This document shows, one piece after another, positions 1-9,618 of a stretch of DNA of 64,000 nucleotides (the first letter of the stretch is position 1; each line of letters opens with the position of its first letter). A program made the position numbers and the translations under genes. The notes beneath the pieces were generated by a model. It ran no database searches, had not been told where the DNA came from, and saw only the letters and a program-made list of their open reading frames with translations. Source of the DNA: Clostridiales bacterium (GTDB taxonomy: Bacteria; Bacillota; Clostridia; Oscillospirales; Oscillospiraceae); the NCBI GenBank assembly GCA_019415645.1, contig DXYV01000005.1, positions 1-64,000 of the forward strand, written 5' to 3'.

Positions 1-57
1 GGAGCGCCGCCCCGCGAAGCGGGGCCCCGAGGGCGGCCGGAAGAAAGCGATACTTGG
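1..57. repeat. GC-rich branched hairpin at window edge
   Basis: Positions 10-15 pair with 19-24 (CCCCGC/GCGGGG around GAA), and 6-10 can pair with 33-37 around them, giving a small branched fold just after the rpiB stop codon on the minus strand. No T-run follows it in that direction within the window. It may be part of a terminator or an intergenic repeat cut by the window edge. Confidence 0.3.
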
Positions 58-504
58 TCAGGGCTGTTCGTTCTCTACGTCAGTGATTAAATTGACACGC
101 CGCTCATGCCGGCCGCCCTCGAATTCGGTGGTCAGGAAGGCGTCTACAATGTGTTCCGCCTCGAAGGGACCGGTGAAGCCTCCGGCCAGCGCCAGCATAT
201 TGGCATTGTTATGTTTGCGGGTGAGCTGCGCGGAGAGCAGGTCCCGGCACAGCGCGCAGCGGATGCCGCGTACCTTGTTGGCGGTGATGGAGATTCCGAT
301 TCCGGTGGTGCAGATGACGATGCCGCGCTCGCAGGCGCCGGAGGCCACCGCCTCGGCCGCCGCCTTGGCGAAGATGGGATAGTCACAGCTGTCGGTGGAG
401 TAGGTGCCGCAGTCGGTGACCGTATGGCCCTGCCCGGTGAGATAGGCCTTGAGGTGCTCTTTCAACGCGTATCCGCCGTGGTCGCTTCCCAGGGAAATGT
501 TCAT
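58..504 (-). CDS. rpiB: ribose-5-phosphate isomerase B (RpiB/LacAB family)
   Basis: This 148-residue protein should interconvert ribose 5-phosphate and ribulose 5-phosphate in the non-oxidative pentose phosphate pathway, in the cytosol. The N-terminal SDHGGYALKEHL, the CTTGIGISITANKV catalytic-cysteine loop and the RKHNNANMLALAGG stretch are characteristic of the RpiB/LacA/LacB family, and the length is normal. An ATG two codons further upstream (508-510) abuts the GGAGGT at 511-516 with no spacing, so the ATG at 502-504, six bases from it, is the better start. It is the last gene of a leftward group after the mannosyltransferase and the PHP phosphatase. A sugar-phosphate isomerase of the LacA/B or allose type cannot be excluded from sequence alone. 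Confidence 0.88.
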   Translation of the reverse strand: MNISLGSDHGGYALKEHLKAYLTGQGHTVTDCGTYSTDSCDYPIFAKAAAEAVASGACERGIVICTTGIGISITANKVRGIRCALCRDLLSAQLTRKHNNANMLALAGGFTGPFEAEHIVDAFLTTEFEGGRHERRVNLITDVENEQP

Positions 505-561
505 AATCATACCTCCAATAGCAGTAAGAGACTGAGATTTATTTGTTTGCTGTTTTTCGGC

Positions 562-1365
562 TTACAGCGCGACGGGGCAGGGCTTCCGGCCGCGGTAGAC
601 GGTAACGTAACGGAAGCCCGCGGCCTGAATCAGGGCATAGGCCTCCGCGATGCCCGCACCGGCGTTTTCCGGGTGGTGCGCATCGGAACCCACGGTGAGG
701 AACTCCCCGCCGCACGCCCGGTACCAGGTCAGAATGGGGGCCCAGTCGGAGACCGTGCGCCCCACATAGGTATTGACCTCCAGGGCGTGTCCGCTTTGGG
801 CCACCGCGGTGAGAATGGCGCGGATGCGCTCCTCATAAGGCGCCAGGGTGACGGGATGACCGTCCCGGGCCATATAGCGCAGGGGGTAGATCAGATGGGC
901 CAGACTGTCGTAGCAGTCGGGCAGCTCCACCAGGGCCTCCATGGAGGTAAAGTAGTCGTCCAGAGCCCGGGAACAGACCGCGTCACTGTCATAGCGGGTA
1001 TAGTAGAAGTCGTTCCCGCCGGCGACGGGGCTCCAGTTGTGGAGAGAGCCCAGCACAAAATCCAGCTCCGGCCGGTCCAGGATCGCGCGGGCAGCCGCCG
1101 GGTCGAAGGGGGCGGAGCCCAGTTCAATTCCCAGACGGAGGGCGGGAGAAGCGCCCGCCCCGGCCAGCGTCTCCCGGAACTGGGCCAAGACGGGGGCCCA
1201 GTCGTAGTGGGGTCTGGGCGTACCGTCCTCGGTGAGCAGGTCGCAGTGGTCCGTGACGCACATCTCCTGGACTCCTGCGGCGGCCATAGCCGCCGCCATC
1301 TCTTTGAGCGGCACATGGCCGTCGGGGGAGAGAATGGAGTGGCAGTGAAAATCCGTAAGATACAT
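562..1365 (-). CDS. PHP-domain histidinol-phosphatase-like phosphoesterase
   Basis: This 267-residue protein begins at the ATG at 1363-1365, behind a GGAGG at 1372-1376. The frame stays open far upstream, but only as antisense-like sequence over the neighbouring gene. The N-terminus reads TDFHCHSILSPDG, followed by CVTDHCD and later GSDAHHP. These His/Asp clusters form the metal centre of the PHP family. Family members include HisK-type histidinol-phosphate phosphatases and other phosphoesterases. No histidine-biosynthesis gene lies nearby, so the substrate is open. It sits 32 bp downstream of the mannosyltransferase stop and 57 bp upstream of rpiB on the same strand, consistent with co-transcription. 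Confidence 0.8.
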   Translation of the reverse strand: MYLTDFHCHSILSPDGHVPLKEMAAAMAAAGVQEMCVTDHCDLLTEDGTPRPHYDWAPVLAQFRETLAGAGASPALRLGIELGSAPFDPAAARAILDRPELDFVLGSLHNWSPVAGGNDFYYTRYDSDAVCSRALDDYFTSMEALVELPDCYDSLAHLIYPLRYMARDGHPVTLAPYEERIRAILTAVAQSGHALEVNTYVGRTVSDWAPILTWYRACGGEFLTVGSDAHHPENAGAGIAEAYALIQAAGFRYVTVYRGRKPCPVAL

Positions 1366-1397
1366 GACAGAGCCTCCCTGTAAACGGTGGACGGAGA

Positions 1398-3329
1398 TCA
1401 GATCGGCCAGCTGGGCAGCCAGCGCAGGAAGTTCCAGGTGTACCAGGTGGGCACGTACAGGCCGATGAGCACGGGATAGAAGGCCGCGTACAGGACCACC
1501 GCGGTGGCCGTGATGCCGTACACCGCAAAGCGGTACCGCCCCTTCCGCCGCTCCATCATGTGGTTCATGGCGTAGGAGATGGCCAGCACCAGGAACAGGA
1601 TGGAGGGGAAGTAGTGATAGGCAAAGGTGGTGCGGGAGATAAATATCCAGGGCACCAGCTGGGACAGATAGCCGATGAAAATGAACAGGGCCTTGCCGCA
1701 TTTGCGCCGGAAGGTCTGGATGGCGGTGATGATGATGCACAGCAGGCCGCACCAGGAGACGATGGGATTGTTGAAGGAGGAGAAGGCGGCCTTATAGCCG
1801 GGAATCTGGTCCATCTCCCGGAAATAGAGGATGGGCCGTCCGTCCACGATCCATTGATACCAGCGGGATTCGTAGGGATGCGGATCGTGCACGCCCTGAT
1901 GGTAGGTGAGCATGAACACCTGGTTGTCCCAGACGATGCGCAGCAGATTGCTCAGGGAGGTGTCGCCGTCCGCAACAGCGTAGGGGATATAGGAGGCCAC
2001 ATAGATAACCAGCGGCATGACGATAAAGAATAGAATGGACAGGAAGAAGGTGCCCCAGAAGAAGGGAACAAACCGGGGCGAGGCACCCGTCTGGTCCCAT
2101 TCCCGGTGCTTGAGGATCAGGCCGATGAGCCAGAGCACAGCCAGCCCCACGCCGCCGTAAATGACCGTCCACTTGCAGGCCACGCCGATGCCCCACATCA
2201 GGCCGCACAGGAACAGGGAGGGGATGGAGCGGCGCAGCTTGACGTTGGGGGGGATGGTGAGCCAGCGGTACATGAAGTAATACATGGCCAGGATAAAGAA
2301 CACGCCGTAGGTGTCAATGGTGGCGATCCGCGTCTGGACCAGATGCATGAAGTCCACGGCAAAGAGCACGGTGCCGCAGGTAGCCACGGCGGTCCGGCCG
2401 AACAGGTTCTTCAGGAACACATAGAGCAGGGGAAGCATAAGCACGCCGAACAGGGTGCCCATGAACCGCCAGCCGAAGGGGGTCAGGCCGAAAATCTGGA
2501 TACCCAGGGCGATGATAAGCTTGCCCAGGGGCGGGTGGGAGACCTCGTAGGGATAGATGCCGTCCAGATTTTCCTGGGCCGTACGCACATGGTAGATCTC
2601 ATCAAAGTAGGAGGAGTTCAGATAGAAGGGATAGTCCACCACCAGGTCCTGCTCGTCGAACAGAGCCTCGCCGGTCCGGTCGGAGTAGACCACCTCGATA
2701 GGCTCGCCCTCCGCATTGAAGAACGCCAGTTCGCCCAGGTCCAGGAAATTGCGCTCCGGATGGCTGGTATCGCTGCGGGGGGAGGCGGAGAGCCGGAACA
2801 TCTGGGCGGTGAAGGTGACCGGGTGGGTCTGCTCCTCCTCGTCCTCGTACTCCAGAACCTGCCACTTCAGCAGGGTGTTATAGGCCTGGTCGAGCTCCAC
2901 CGATTCCCAGGTGCTCCCGTCCACGGAGTATTCCAGGGTGTAGTCGCCGGTAGCGATTCCGGTGTAGTAATAGACTAGGGAGACCTCCTCCGGCTGGGCG
3001 AAGGAGAAGGAGGCCGTGGTATCCGCTTCAAAGCGGGCAAAGGACTGGACCGCCGTGGTATCACCCAGCTGGAAGAAGGCAGTGCAGGCATAGGCGATGG
3101 TGACGATCAACAGAGGAATTGCGTCCCGCTTTTCCATGGGGTGGCGCTTGAGGGTGAAGGTCAGGCGGCGGGGCTGGGCCTCGCTCATGGCGATCCACTC
3201 CAGCGTACCCCGCCGGGGCGTGATGGCATACCAGTAATACACAAAAAAGCTCAGACAGAGAAAGAGCGCCACAACGGCAAACAGCACCGTGGGCGTGAGC
3301 TGGGAAAACGCGTCTAGGATTACGCTCAT
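1398..3329 (-). CDS. PMT-family membrane glycosyltransferase with an inserted extracytoplasmic domain
   Basis: This 643-residue polytopic membrane protein resembles dolichyl-phosphate-mannose protein mannosyltransferases. The hallmark is the acidic pair in SSYFDEIYHVRTAQ (D243, E244), followed by YPYEVSHPPLGKLIIALG and a run of hydrophobic helices to the C-terminus. Such GT-C enzymes transfer mannose or another sugar from a polyprenyl-phosphate donor on the outer face of the membrane. After the first helix (about 12-34) and a second (about 70-88), residues 95-230 form a non-hydrophobic, discoidin/F5-8C-like segment (for example YTLEYSVDGSTWESV) before the catalytic loop. The start codon follows a GGAGGTGT. 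It is the first gene of the leftward trio with the PHP phosphatase and rpiB. The acceptor is unknown. Confidence 0.8.
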   Translation of the reverse strand: MSVILDAFSQLTPTVLFAVVALFLCLSFFVYYWYAITPRRGTLEWIAMSEAQPRRLTFTLKRHPMEKRDAIPLLIVTIAYACTAFFQLGDTTAVQSFARFEADTTASFSFAQPEEVSLVYYYTGIATGDYTLEYSVDGSTWESVELDQAYNTLLKWQVLEYEDEEEQTHPVTFTAQMFRLSASPRSDTSHPERNFLDLGELAFFNAEGEPIEVVYSDRTGEALFDEQDLVVDYPFYLNSSYFDEIYHVRTAQENLDGIYPYEVSHPPLGKLIIALGIQIFGLTPFGWRFMGTLFGVLMLPLLYVFLKNLFGRTAVATCGTVLFAVDFMHLVQTRIATIDTYGVFFILAMYYFMYRWLTIPPNVKLRRSIPSLFLCGLMWGIGVACKWTVIYGGVGLAVLWLIGLILKHREWDQTGASPRFVPFFWGTFFLSILFFIVMPLVIYVASYIPYAVADGDTSLSNLLRIVWDNQVFMLTYHQGVHDPHPYESRWYQWIVDGRPILYFREMDQIPGYKAAFSSFNNPIVSWCGLLCIIITAIQTFRRKCGKALFIFIGYLSQLVPWIFISRTTFAYHYFPSILFLVLAISYAMNHMMERRKGRYRFAVYGITATAVVLYAAFYPVLIGLYVPTWYTWNFLRWLPSWPI

Positions 3330-3392
3330 GGGACACCTCCAGGGAGATTGGTGGACAACACCCTTATTTTACACTCTCTTGTCCGATTTGAC

Positions 3393-3558
3393 TAGGCCTT
3401 GTTTGAAAATTGGAAATGTGCCCAACGGCGAGGGATTTTTTTCGCCAGACAAGGCAATTTGACGCGGCAATACTTTGTGTATTGCAAGGAAAATCAACGC
3501 GGTATGGCGGAAAAAGACCCGCCGTTTGGGTGTGTTGGCATTTTTCAAACATGGCCTA
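3393..3558. repeat. palindromic MITE-like element with terminal inverted repeats
   Basis: The ends are 17-bp inverted repeats with one mismatch: TAGGCCTTGTTTGAAAA at 3393-3409 and TTTTCAAACATGGCCTA at 3542-3558. The interior continues as an imperfect palindrome around the centre CAATAC-TTTGT-GTATTG (about 3462-3485), so one strand folds into a long hairpin. Both ends carry TA next to GGCC, compatible with a TA target duplication as left by Tc1/mariner or IS630-type transposases. A further partial copy of the left end (GCCTTGTTTGAAAAAT) follows at 3560-3575. There is no coding capacity, so any movement would depend on a transposase encoded elsewhere. This explains most of the 318-bp gene-free gap between dnaJ and the mannosyltransferase. 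Confidence 0.7.
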
Positions 3559-3605
3559 AGCCTTGTTTGAAAAATATCTGCGTCCCGTCCGGGGCGCCCG
3601 GACAG

Positions 3606-3634
3606 AAAAAAACGGGACCGCAGGAGCGGTCCCG
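3606..3634 (-). terminator. Rho-independent terminator after dnaJ
   Basis: On the minus strand CGGGACCGC, a 4-base loop and GCGGTCCCG (3613-3621 with 3626-3634) are followed by seven T residues (complement of the A-run at 3606-3612). It lies 14 bases past the dnaJ stop and ends the heat-shock operon. Confidence 0.9.
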
Positions 3635-3647
3635 TCCGGGCGATGGT

Positions 3648-4817
3648 TTATTTTTTCTTTTTCTTCTTCTCCAGATTCTCAAAAAAATTCTTCACCGGAC
3701 CTTCGTCCCCGGAAGCACGGCCGTTCATGGCGTCGTCAAAGCGTTCCAGCGCCTCCCGCTGCTCCTTGGTCAGCGAGGTGGGCACAGTCACATGGACCGT
3801 CACATACTGGTCGCCCCGGCCGCGGCCGTTGACCGAGGGCACGCCTTTGCCCCGCAGCCGGAAGGTGGTGCCGGTCTGGGTGCCGGCGGGCATGGAGTAT
3901 TTCACCTTGCCGTCCACCGTGTCGATCTGCAGCTCGGCGCCCAGGGCTGCCTGGGTAAAGGTGATGGGCTGCTCCAGATAGAGGTCGTTGCCCTCCCGCT
4001 GGAAGCGGGGATCGGGACGGACCGAGACGGCGATGATCAGATCGCCGGCCGGGCCGCCGTTCAGGCCGCCGTTGCCCTGGCCGCGCAGAGAGATGGCCTG
4101 CCCGTCGTCGATGCCGGCGGGGATGGAGACCGTGATCTTCTTGGAACGGCGCACCTGGCCCTCGCCGTGGCAGGCTTTACAGGGCTGATGGATGATCTTG
4201 CCAGTGCCGCGGCAGCGGGGGCAGGTCTGCGTGGTGGAGAAGGAGAAGGCCCCGCCGCCCCGCTGGATCCGCACCTGGCCGGCGCCCTTACAGTCGGGAC
4301 AGACCTCTGCCGTGGTGCCCGGCTCACAGCCGGTGCCATGGCACACATCGCACTGCTCGGTGCGGTTGAGGTTGATCTCCCTTTCGCAGCCGAAGATGGA
4401 ATCCTTAAAATCAATGGTAATAGAGGCCCGCAGGCTGGCGCCCTTTTTCGGCGCGTTGGGGTTGGCCCGGCGGGTGGAGCCGCCGAAACCGCCGCCAAAG
4501 AAGGAGCCGAACAGATCGCCCAGGTCGATATCGCCGAAGTCGGTGCCGAATCCGCCGCCAAATCCGCCGCCTGCGCCGAAGTTGGGATCGACGCCCGCGT
4601 GGCCGAACTGGTCATACTTGGCCCGCTTCTCCTTATCCGACAGCACCTCATAGGCCTCGTTGACTTCCTTGAACTTGGCCTCAGCGGTCTTGTCGTCGGG
4701 ATTCAGATCGGGGTGATATTGTTTCGCCAGCTTGCGGTAGGCTTTTTTGATCTCATCGTCCGAGGCGCCCTTGGACACGCCCAGGACCTCGTAATAATCT
4801 CGCTTCTGTTCAGGCAT
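3648..4817 (-). CDS. dnaJ: co-chaperone DnaJ
   Basis: This 389-residue type I Hsp40 stimulates DnaK ATPase and delivers unfolded substrate in the cytosol. The J-domain (about 5-70) has the HPD triad at residues 35-37. A Gly/Phe-rich linker (FGAGGGFGGGFG) follows, then four CxxCxGxG zinc repeats (CDVCHGTG, CPDCKGAG, CPRCRGTG, CKACHGEG) and the C-terminal substrate-binding domain, which ends in a lysine-rich tail. Length and order are those of full DnaJ. It is the last gene of the hrcA-grpE-dnaK-dnaJ operon, 139 bp after dnaK, and is followed by a terminator at 3606-3634. Regulation is expected through the CIRCE site upstream of hrcA. Confidence 0.97.
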   Translation of the reverse strand: MPEQKRDYYEVLGVSKGASDDEIKKAYRKLAKQYHPDLNPDDKTAEAKFKEVNEAYEVLSDKEKRAKYDQFGHAGVDPNFGAGGGFGGGFGTDFGDIDLGDLFGSFFGGGFGGSTRRANPNAPKKGASLRASITIDFKDSIFGCEREINLNRTEQCDVCHGTGCEPGTTAEVCPDCKGAGQVRIQRGGGAFSFSTTQTCPRCRGTGKIIHQPCKACHGEGQVRRSKKITVSIPAGIDDGQAISLRGQGNGGLNGGPAGDLIIAVSVRPDPRFQREGNDLYLEQPITFTQAALGAELQIDTVDGKVKYSMPAGTQTGTTFRLRGKGVPSVNGRGRGDQYVTVHVTVPTSLTKEQREALERFDDAMNGRASGDEGPVKNFFENLEKKKKKK

Positions 4818-4850
4818 AGGTTTGTCTCACCTCACTTGGTTGGAATGGAC

Positions 4851-4948
4851 AATGGAAAATTGACAACTGACCATTGCCGCCCGGGGCGGGGCGTGGGGAC
4901 GGGAGCACCCAAGCACCCCCGCCCCCGAATTGTCAATTGTCAATTATA
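4851..4948. repeat. inverted-repeat spacer between dnaK and dnaJ
   Basis: AATTGACAA at 4858-4866 can pair with TTGTCAATT within 4930-4945. The right arm is itself iterated (AATTGTCAATTGTCAATT, 4928-4945). The loop is a G+C-rich stretch (4878-4926). This forms a large hairpin in the dnaK-dnaJ intercistronic mRNA. It could modulate mRNA stability or be a genomic intergenic repeat; sequence alone does not decide. Confidence 0.45.
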
Positions 4949-4956
4949 AGTGCCAA

Positions 4957-6807
<1,851 letters not shown>

Positions 6808-6859
6808 AAGTCATTCCTCCAATATAGATCGAAATTCGTTTTTACATAATCATAAGGCC

Positions 6860-6878
6860 GGGCGCGCAATGCGCGCCC
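6860..6878. other. intercistronic hairpin between grpE and dnaK
   Basis: GGGCGCGC (6860-6867) and GCGCGCCC (6871-6878) form an 8-bp perfect stem with a 3-base loop, 50 bp upstream of the dnaK start. There is no T-run, so it is more likely an mRNA processing or stability element than a terminator. Confidence 0.4.
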
Positions 6879-6926
6879 TTGCGGCAAAAGAGCGGCGCAG
6901 GGACGCACTGTGTGCGCCTGCCAGCA

Positions 6927-7496
6927 TCAGTTGGCCACCTTTACCATGGCGAATCGGATGACCTTATCGCCCAGGCGGAAGCCGCTCTGGAACACGTCCA
7001 CAATGGTGTTCTCCGCCACGTTCTCATCCTCCACATGCATCACTGCATTGTGCAGGTTGGCATCAAAGGTCTCGCCCAGTGCGGGGATCTCCTCGATACC
7101 CAGCTTGGTCATCACATCCTTGAGACCCTTCAGGGTCATTTCCACGCCCTTGGCGTAAGCCTCGTCGGAACAGGGCTGCTTTACCGCCCGCTCCAGATTG
7201 TCGTAGACCGACAGAAATGCGGTGACCGTATCGGCCTTGGCATCGGCCCAGATGCTTTCCTTTTCCTTGGCCGTGCGCTTGCGGAAATTGTCATACTCGG
7301 CCGCCAGACGCAGGTATTTGTCCTCCGCGGCGGTCAGCTCCTGTTTGGCCGCGTCCAGCTCCGACTGGAGCAGACTGTCCTCTCCGGCGGGCGCGGCCGC
7401 ATGCTCTGCGGCCGTTTCCGGAGAAGCTTCGGGGGCCGGGGTCTCCACGGCGGCGTCCGTCTCGGGCGCGCCGGCTTGTTTCGTTTCTTCTGCCAT
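6927..7496 (-). CDS. grpE: nucleotide exchange factor GrpE
   Basis: This protein of about 189 residues promotes ADP release from DnaK. A low-complexity Ala/Glu-rich N-terminus is followed by a long helix (AAKQELTAAEDKYLRLAAEY), the GrpE core DNFRKRTAKEKESIWADA and the C-terminal beta domain FDANLHNAVMHVEDENVAENT. The ATG at 7494-7496 is 10 bases from the GGAGG at 7507-7511. A GTG two codons earlier (7500-7502) shares its G with the hrcA stop TAG and is also usable, so the exact start is open by two residues. hrcA and grpE are therefore translationally adjacent. Confidence 0.96.
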   Translation of the reverse strand: MAEETKQAGAPETDAAVETPAPEASPETAAEHAAAPAGEDSLLQSELDAAKQELTAAEDKYLRLAAEYDNFRKRTAKEKESIWADAKADTVTAFLSVYDNLERAVKQPCSDEAYAKGVEMTLKGLKDVMTKLGIEEIPALGETFDANLHNAVMHVEDENVAENTIVDVFQSGFRLGDKVIRFAMVKVAN

Positions 7497-7501
7497 GTTC
7501 A

Positions 7502-8575
7502 CTATGCCTCCTTATCCGGGTCGCTGTCTGTGGGGTCGCCGCTGGGCGGGAGTTCGGGCTTGCCGAACATCTTGGTCAGGCTGTCGGTGAAATAGGACAG
7601 CCGGGCGGTGACCTTGGCGTAATCCATACGGGTGGGACCCACCACGCCGATGATACCGCGCATATTATCGCCAATATCATAGCTGGCAAGCACCACGCTG
7701 GTGTCTTTCAGTTCATTGACCGCGTTTTCCGGGCCAATGAGGATCTTCATCTGGTCGGTCTGGAGTACCGGAAGCTGCGAGGAGTCCAGCTCCTCGGACA
7801 GGTACTCCATCAGCGGCTGGGCCTTGTCAATGCTGCGGTACTCGGGGTGGTCCAGCAGATTGGTCACACCGGCGGTGTGAATGGACTGCCCCTCCAGTTC
7901 CTGGAGGACCTCCATGGCGAAGGAGACCACCAGAGAGATCAGGCCATAGGCCTCGCCGGCGGCATGCTGCGCCACCCGCATGAGCTCGGGCGTGATCTCC
8001 GAGAGGGTCAGGTTGACGAACGAGGTGTTCAGCAGCGTGTTGAGCAGCTGGAGCTGAGGTTCGTTCAAATCAGAAGGCAGCCGGATGATCTTGTTGCGCA
8101 CGACGTCGTTGTCGGTCATGACCACGGCGATAAAGGAATTGACATCCACCATGATCAGGTCGTAACGCTTGATGGTGATGCGGGCCTTGGCGGTGGCCAG
8201 AGTAAACGCGGGGTAATGGGTCATACGGGAGACCAGTTTGCCCGCCTCGTCGATGACCTTGTCCAGCTGCGCCATCTTGCCATGCAGGGCTTCGTTGATG
8301 CGCTCGGTCTCCTGAATGGAGAGCTTGTGTTGCTCCATCAACTCATTGACGTAGACCCGGTAGCCGGAAGGAGAGGGGATACGTCCGGCGGAGGTGTGGG
8401 GCTGCTCCAGCAGGCCCAGCTCTTCCAGGCCCGCCAGCTCGTTGCGCACGGTGGCGGAAGACACCTTCAGCCCGGTCAGCTCTAGGATAGCTTTGGAACC
8501 CACCGGTTCGGCTGTCTCGATGTAGGCCTCCACCACGGCACGCAAAATCTGTTTTTTGCGCTCGGACAGCTCCAT
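7502..8575 (-). CDS. hrcA: heat-inducible transcription repressor HrcA
   Basis: This 357-residue repressor binds CIRCE elements and, in known Firmicutes, is kept active by GroEL. The N-terminal winged helix (MELSERKKQILRAVVEAYI, then VSSATVRNELAGLEELGLL) and the C-terminal GAF-like domain (IIGVVGPTRMDYAKVTARL) are typical. I start at the ATG at 8573-8575, because the in-frame GTG upstream (8609-8611) lies within the CIRCE operator and so in untranslated DNA. It is the promoter-proximal gene of the operon and is autoregulated through the CIRCE site. Confidence 0.96.
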   Translation of the reverse strand: MELSERKKQILRAVVEAYIETAEPVGSKAILELTGLKVSSATVRNELAGLEELGLLEQPHTSAGRIPSPSGYRVYVNELMEQHKLSIQETERINEALHGKMAQLDKVIDEAGKLVSRMTHYPAFTLATAKARITIKRYDLIMVDVNSFIAVVMTDNDVVRNKIIRLPSDLNEPQLQLLNTLLNTSFVNLTLSEITPELMRVAQHAAGEAYGLISLVVSFAMEVLQELEGQSIHTAGVTNLLDHPEYRSIDKAQPLMEYLSEELDSSQLPVLQTDQMKILIGPENAVNELKDTSVVLASYDIGDNMRGIIGVVGPTRMDYAKVTARLSYFTDSLTKMFGKPELPPSGDPTDSDPDKEA

Positions 8576-8604
8576 ATCCTCATCCCCTGTATCTTGCCTA
8601 AGAT

Positions 8605-8631
8605 TTAGCACTCTTCATTCCTGAGTGCTAA
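8605..8631. promoter_or_regulatory. CIRCE operator (HrcA binding site)
   Basis: TTAGCACTC at 8605-8613, a 9-base spacer, and GAGTGCTAA at 8623-8631 match the CIRCE consensus perfectly. The site lies just downstream of the -10 box at 8636-8641, over the predicted transcription start and leader, where HrcA binding would block the operon until heat shock. Confidence 0.98.
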
Positions 8632-8635
8632 TGAT

Positions 8636-8664
8636 ACTATACCCCTCAGCCCGTAGAATGTCAA
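8636..8664 (-). promoter_or_regulatory. sigma-A promoter of the hrcA operon
   Basis: On the minus strand TTGACA (8659-8664) and TATAGT (8636-8641) are separated by exactly 17 bp. The CIRCE operator begins 4 bp downstream of the -10 box. No sigma-B or sigma-32-like signal is seen, so heat control appears to be by HrcA alone. Confidence 0.92.
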
Positions 8665-8768
8665 TAGGTAGAGTTGTAAATTAAATATGAATTGTGGCGG
8701 CCAGAGCGCACAAAAGAATATTTGCAGAGAATGGGATGGAATGCTAATTTGCCGGCCGTGTAAAACAG

Positions 8769-8820
8769 AAAAAACGCGCGGAAAACGGCCGTATTAAACC
8801 GCTCTCCGCGCATTGCGTTT
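8769..8820 (-). terminator. terminator after the MBL-fold hydrolase
   Basis: On the minus strand GCGCGGA (8805-8811) pairs with TCCGCGC (8776-8782) across a long loop and is followed by about six T residues (8769-8774). It lies just past the stop codon at 8824. The long loop makes it a weaker call than the other terminators here. Confidence 0.55.
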
Positions 8821-8823
8821 GAT

Positions 8824-9585
8824 TCAGAAGGTCAGCGTAAGCCCGGTGGTCAGCGCATGGACCCGGTCCGGGTACGATTCGGCCAGCAGGGTAAAGGCCG
8901 GCCGGCCGGTGCAGTGGCCGGTGTAGAGCTCACCGACCTCCAGCTCCTCCAGCAGCCAATGGGCCAGATTTTTCACGATGCCGGGGGCCACCCCCAGGCT
9001 CTTGGGACCGTCGCGGCCCATCAGGTGGAATCCGCCCACCAGCGCCCGGACGGGCTGGCCGGGGAACTGGGCCTTGACATCCTGTACGATGTGTCCCGCT
9101 CCGGCGTGGCAGCAGGAATTGAGAATCACCAGACCCTGGGCGGTCTCGGCCACCAGGGACTGCTCGTGGGGGACAGTATCGGGCAGCAGGTGGAGGCCGG
9201 GAATCAGCTCCCGGGGACCGTCGCCCAGGTCGAACCGCCGGCTGTGGCGGTGGAGCAGACCGGGATTGACGCCGATATATGCCCCGCCGGAGGTCTCGGC
9301 GTCGGCGATATGGGGCCGGGCATAGACCTGTGCCGTACGGTTGGCCACAAAAAAGGCGGTCAGGCCGTCGGCGTGGTCGTAGTGCCCGTGGGAGAGGGCG
9401 GCATACGCCACTTGGGACAGGTCCACCCCCAGGTCGGCGGCGTTGCGCAGGAAGGCGCCCGACTCGCCGGCGTCCAGCAGCACCGGACAGCCCCGGTACT
9501 CCAGATAAACGGAGAGACCGTGCTCCCGAAGCAGACCGTCGGGCGAAGAATTTTCGATCAGGACTACCAGGTTCAGATCAGCCAT
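8824..9585 (-). CDS. MBL-fold metallo-hydrolase
   Basis: This 253-residue protein has the metallo-beta-lactamase fold. The metal motif is SHGHYDHADGL, with further metal or active-site segments at NSCCHAGAGHIV, GGFHLMG and TGHCTG. This pattern matches the subgroup annotated as 7,8-dihydropterin-6-methyl-4-(beta-D-ribofuranosyl)-aminobenzene-5'-phosphate synthase-like hydrolases, whose real substrates in bacteria are mostly unknown. The start is behind AAAGGAG. It follows the cysteine desulfurase on the minus strand with a 33-bp gap, so the two are probably co-transcribed, and a terminator follows at 8769-8820. No specific function can be assigned. Confidence 0.82.
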   Translation of the reverse strand: MADLNLVVLIENSSPDGLLREHGLSVYLEYRGCPVLLDAGESGAFLRNAADLGVDLSQVAYAALSHGHYDHADGLTAFFVANRTAQVYARPHIADAETSGGAYIGVNPGLLHRHSRRFDLGDGPRELIPGLHLLPDTVPHEQSLVAETAQGLVILNSCCHAGAGHIVQDVKAQFPGQPVRALVGGFHLMGRDGPKSLGVAPGIVKNLAHWLLEELEVGELYTGHCTGRPAFTLLAESYPDRVHALTTGLTLTF

Positions 9586-9618
9586 GAAAAAGAACTCCTT
9601 TCCGGATGAGGGGAACCC

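Noticed and set aside
8609..8611. Alternative upstream start of hrcA
   Set aside because: This GTG is inside the CIRCE element and upstream of the likely ribosome-binding region.
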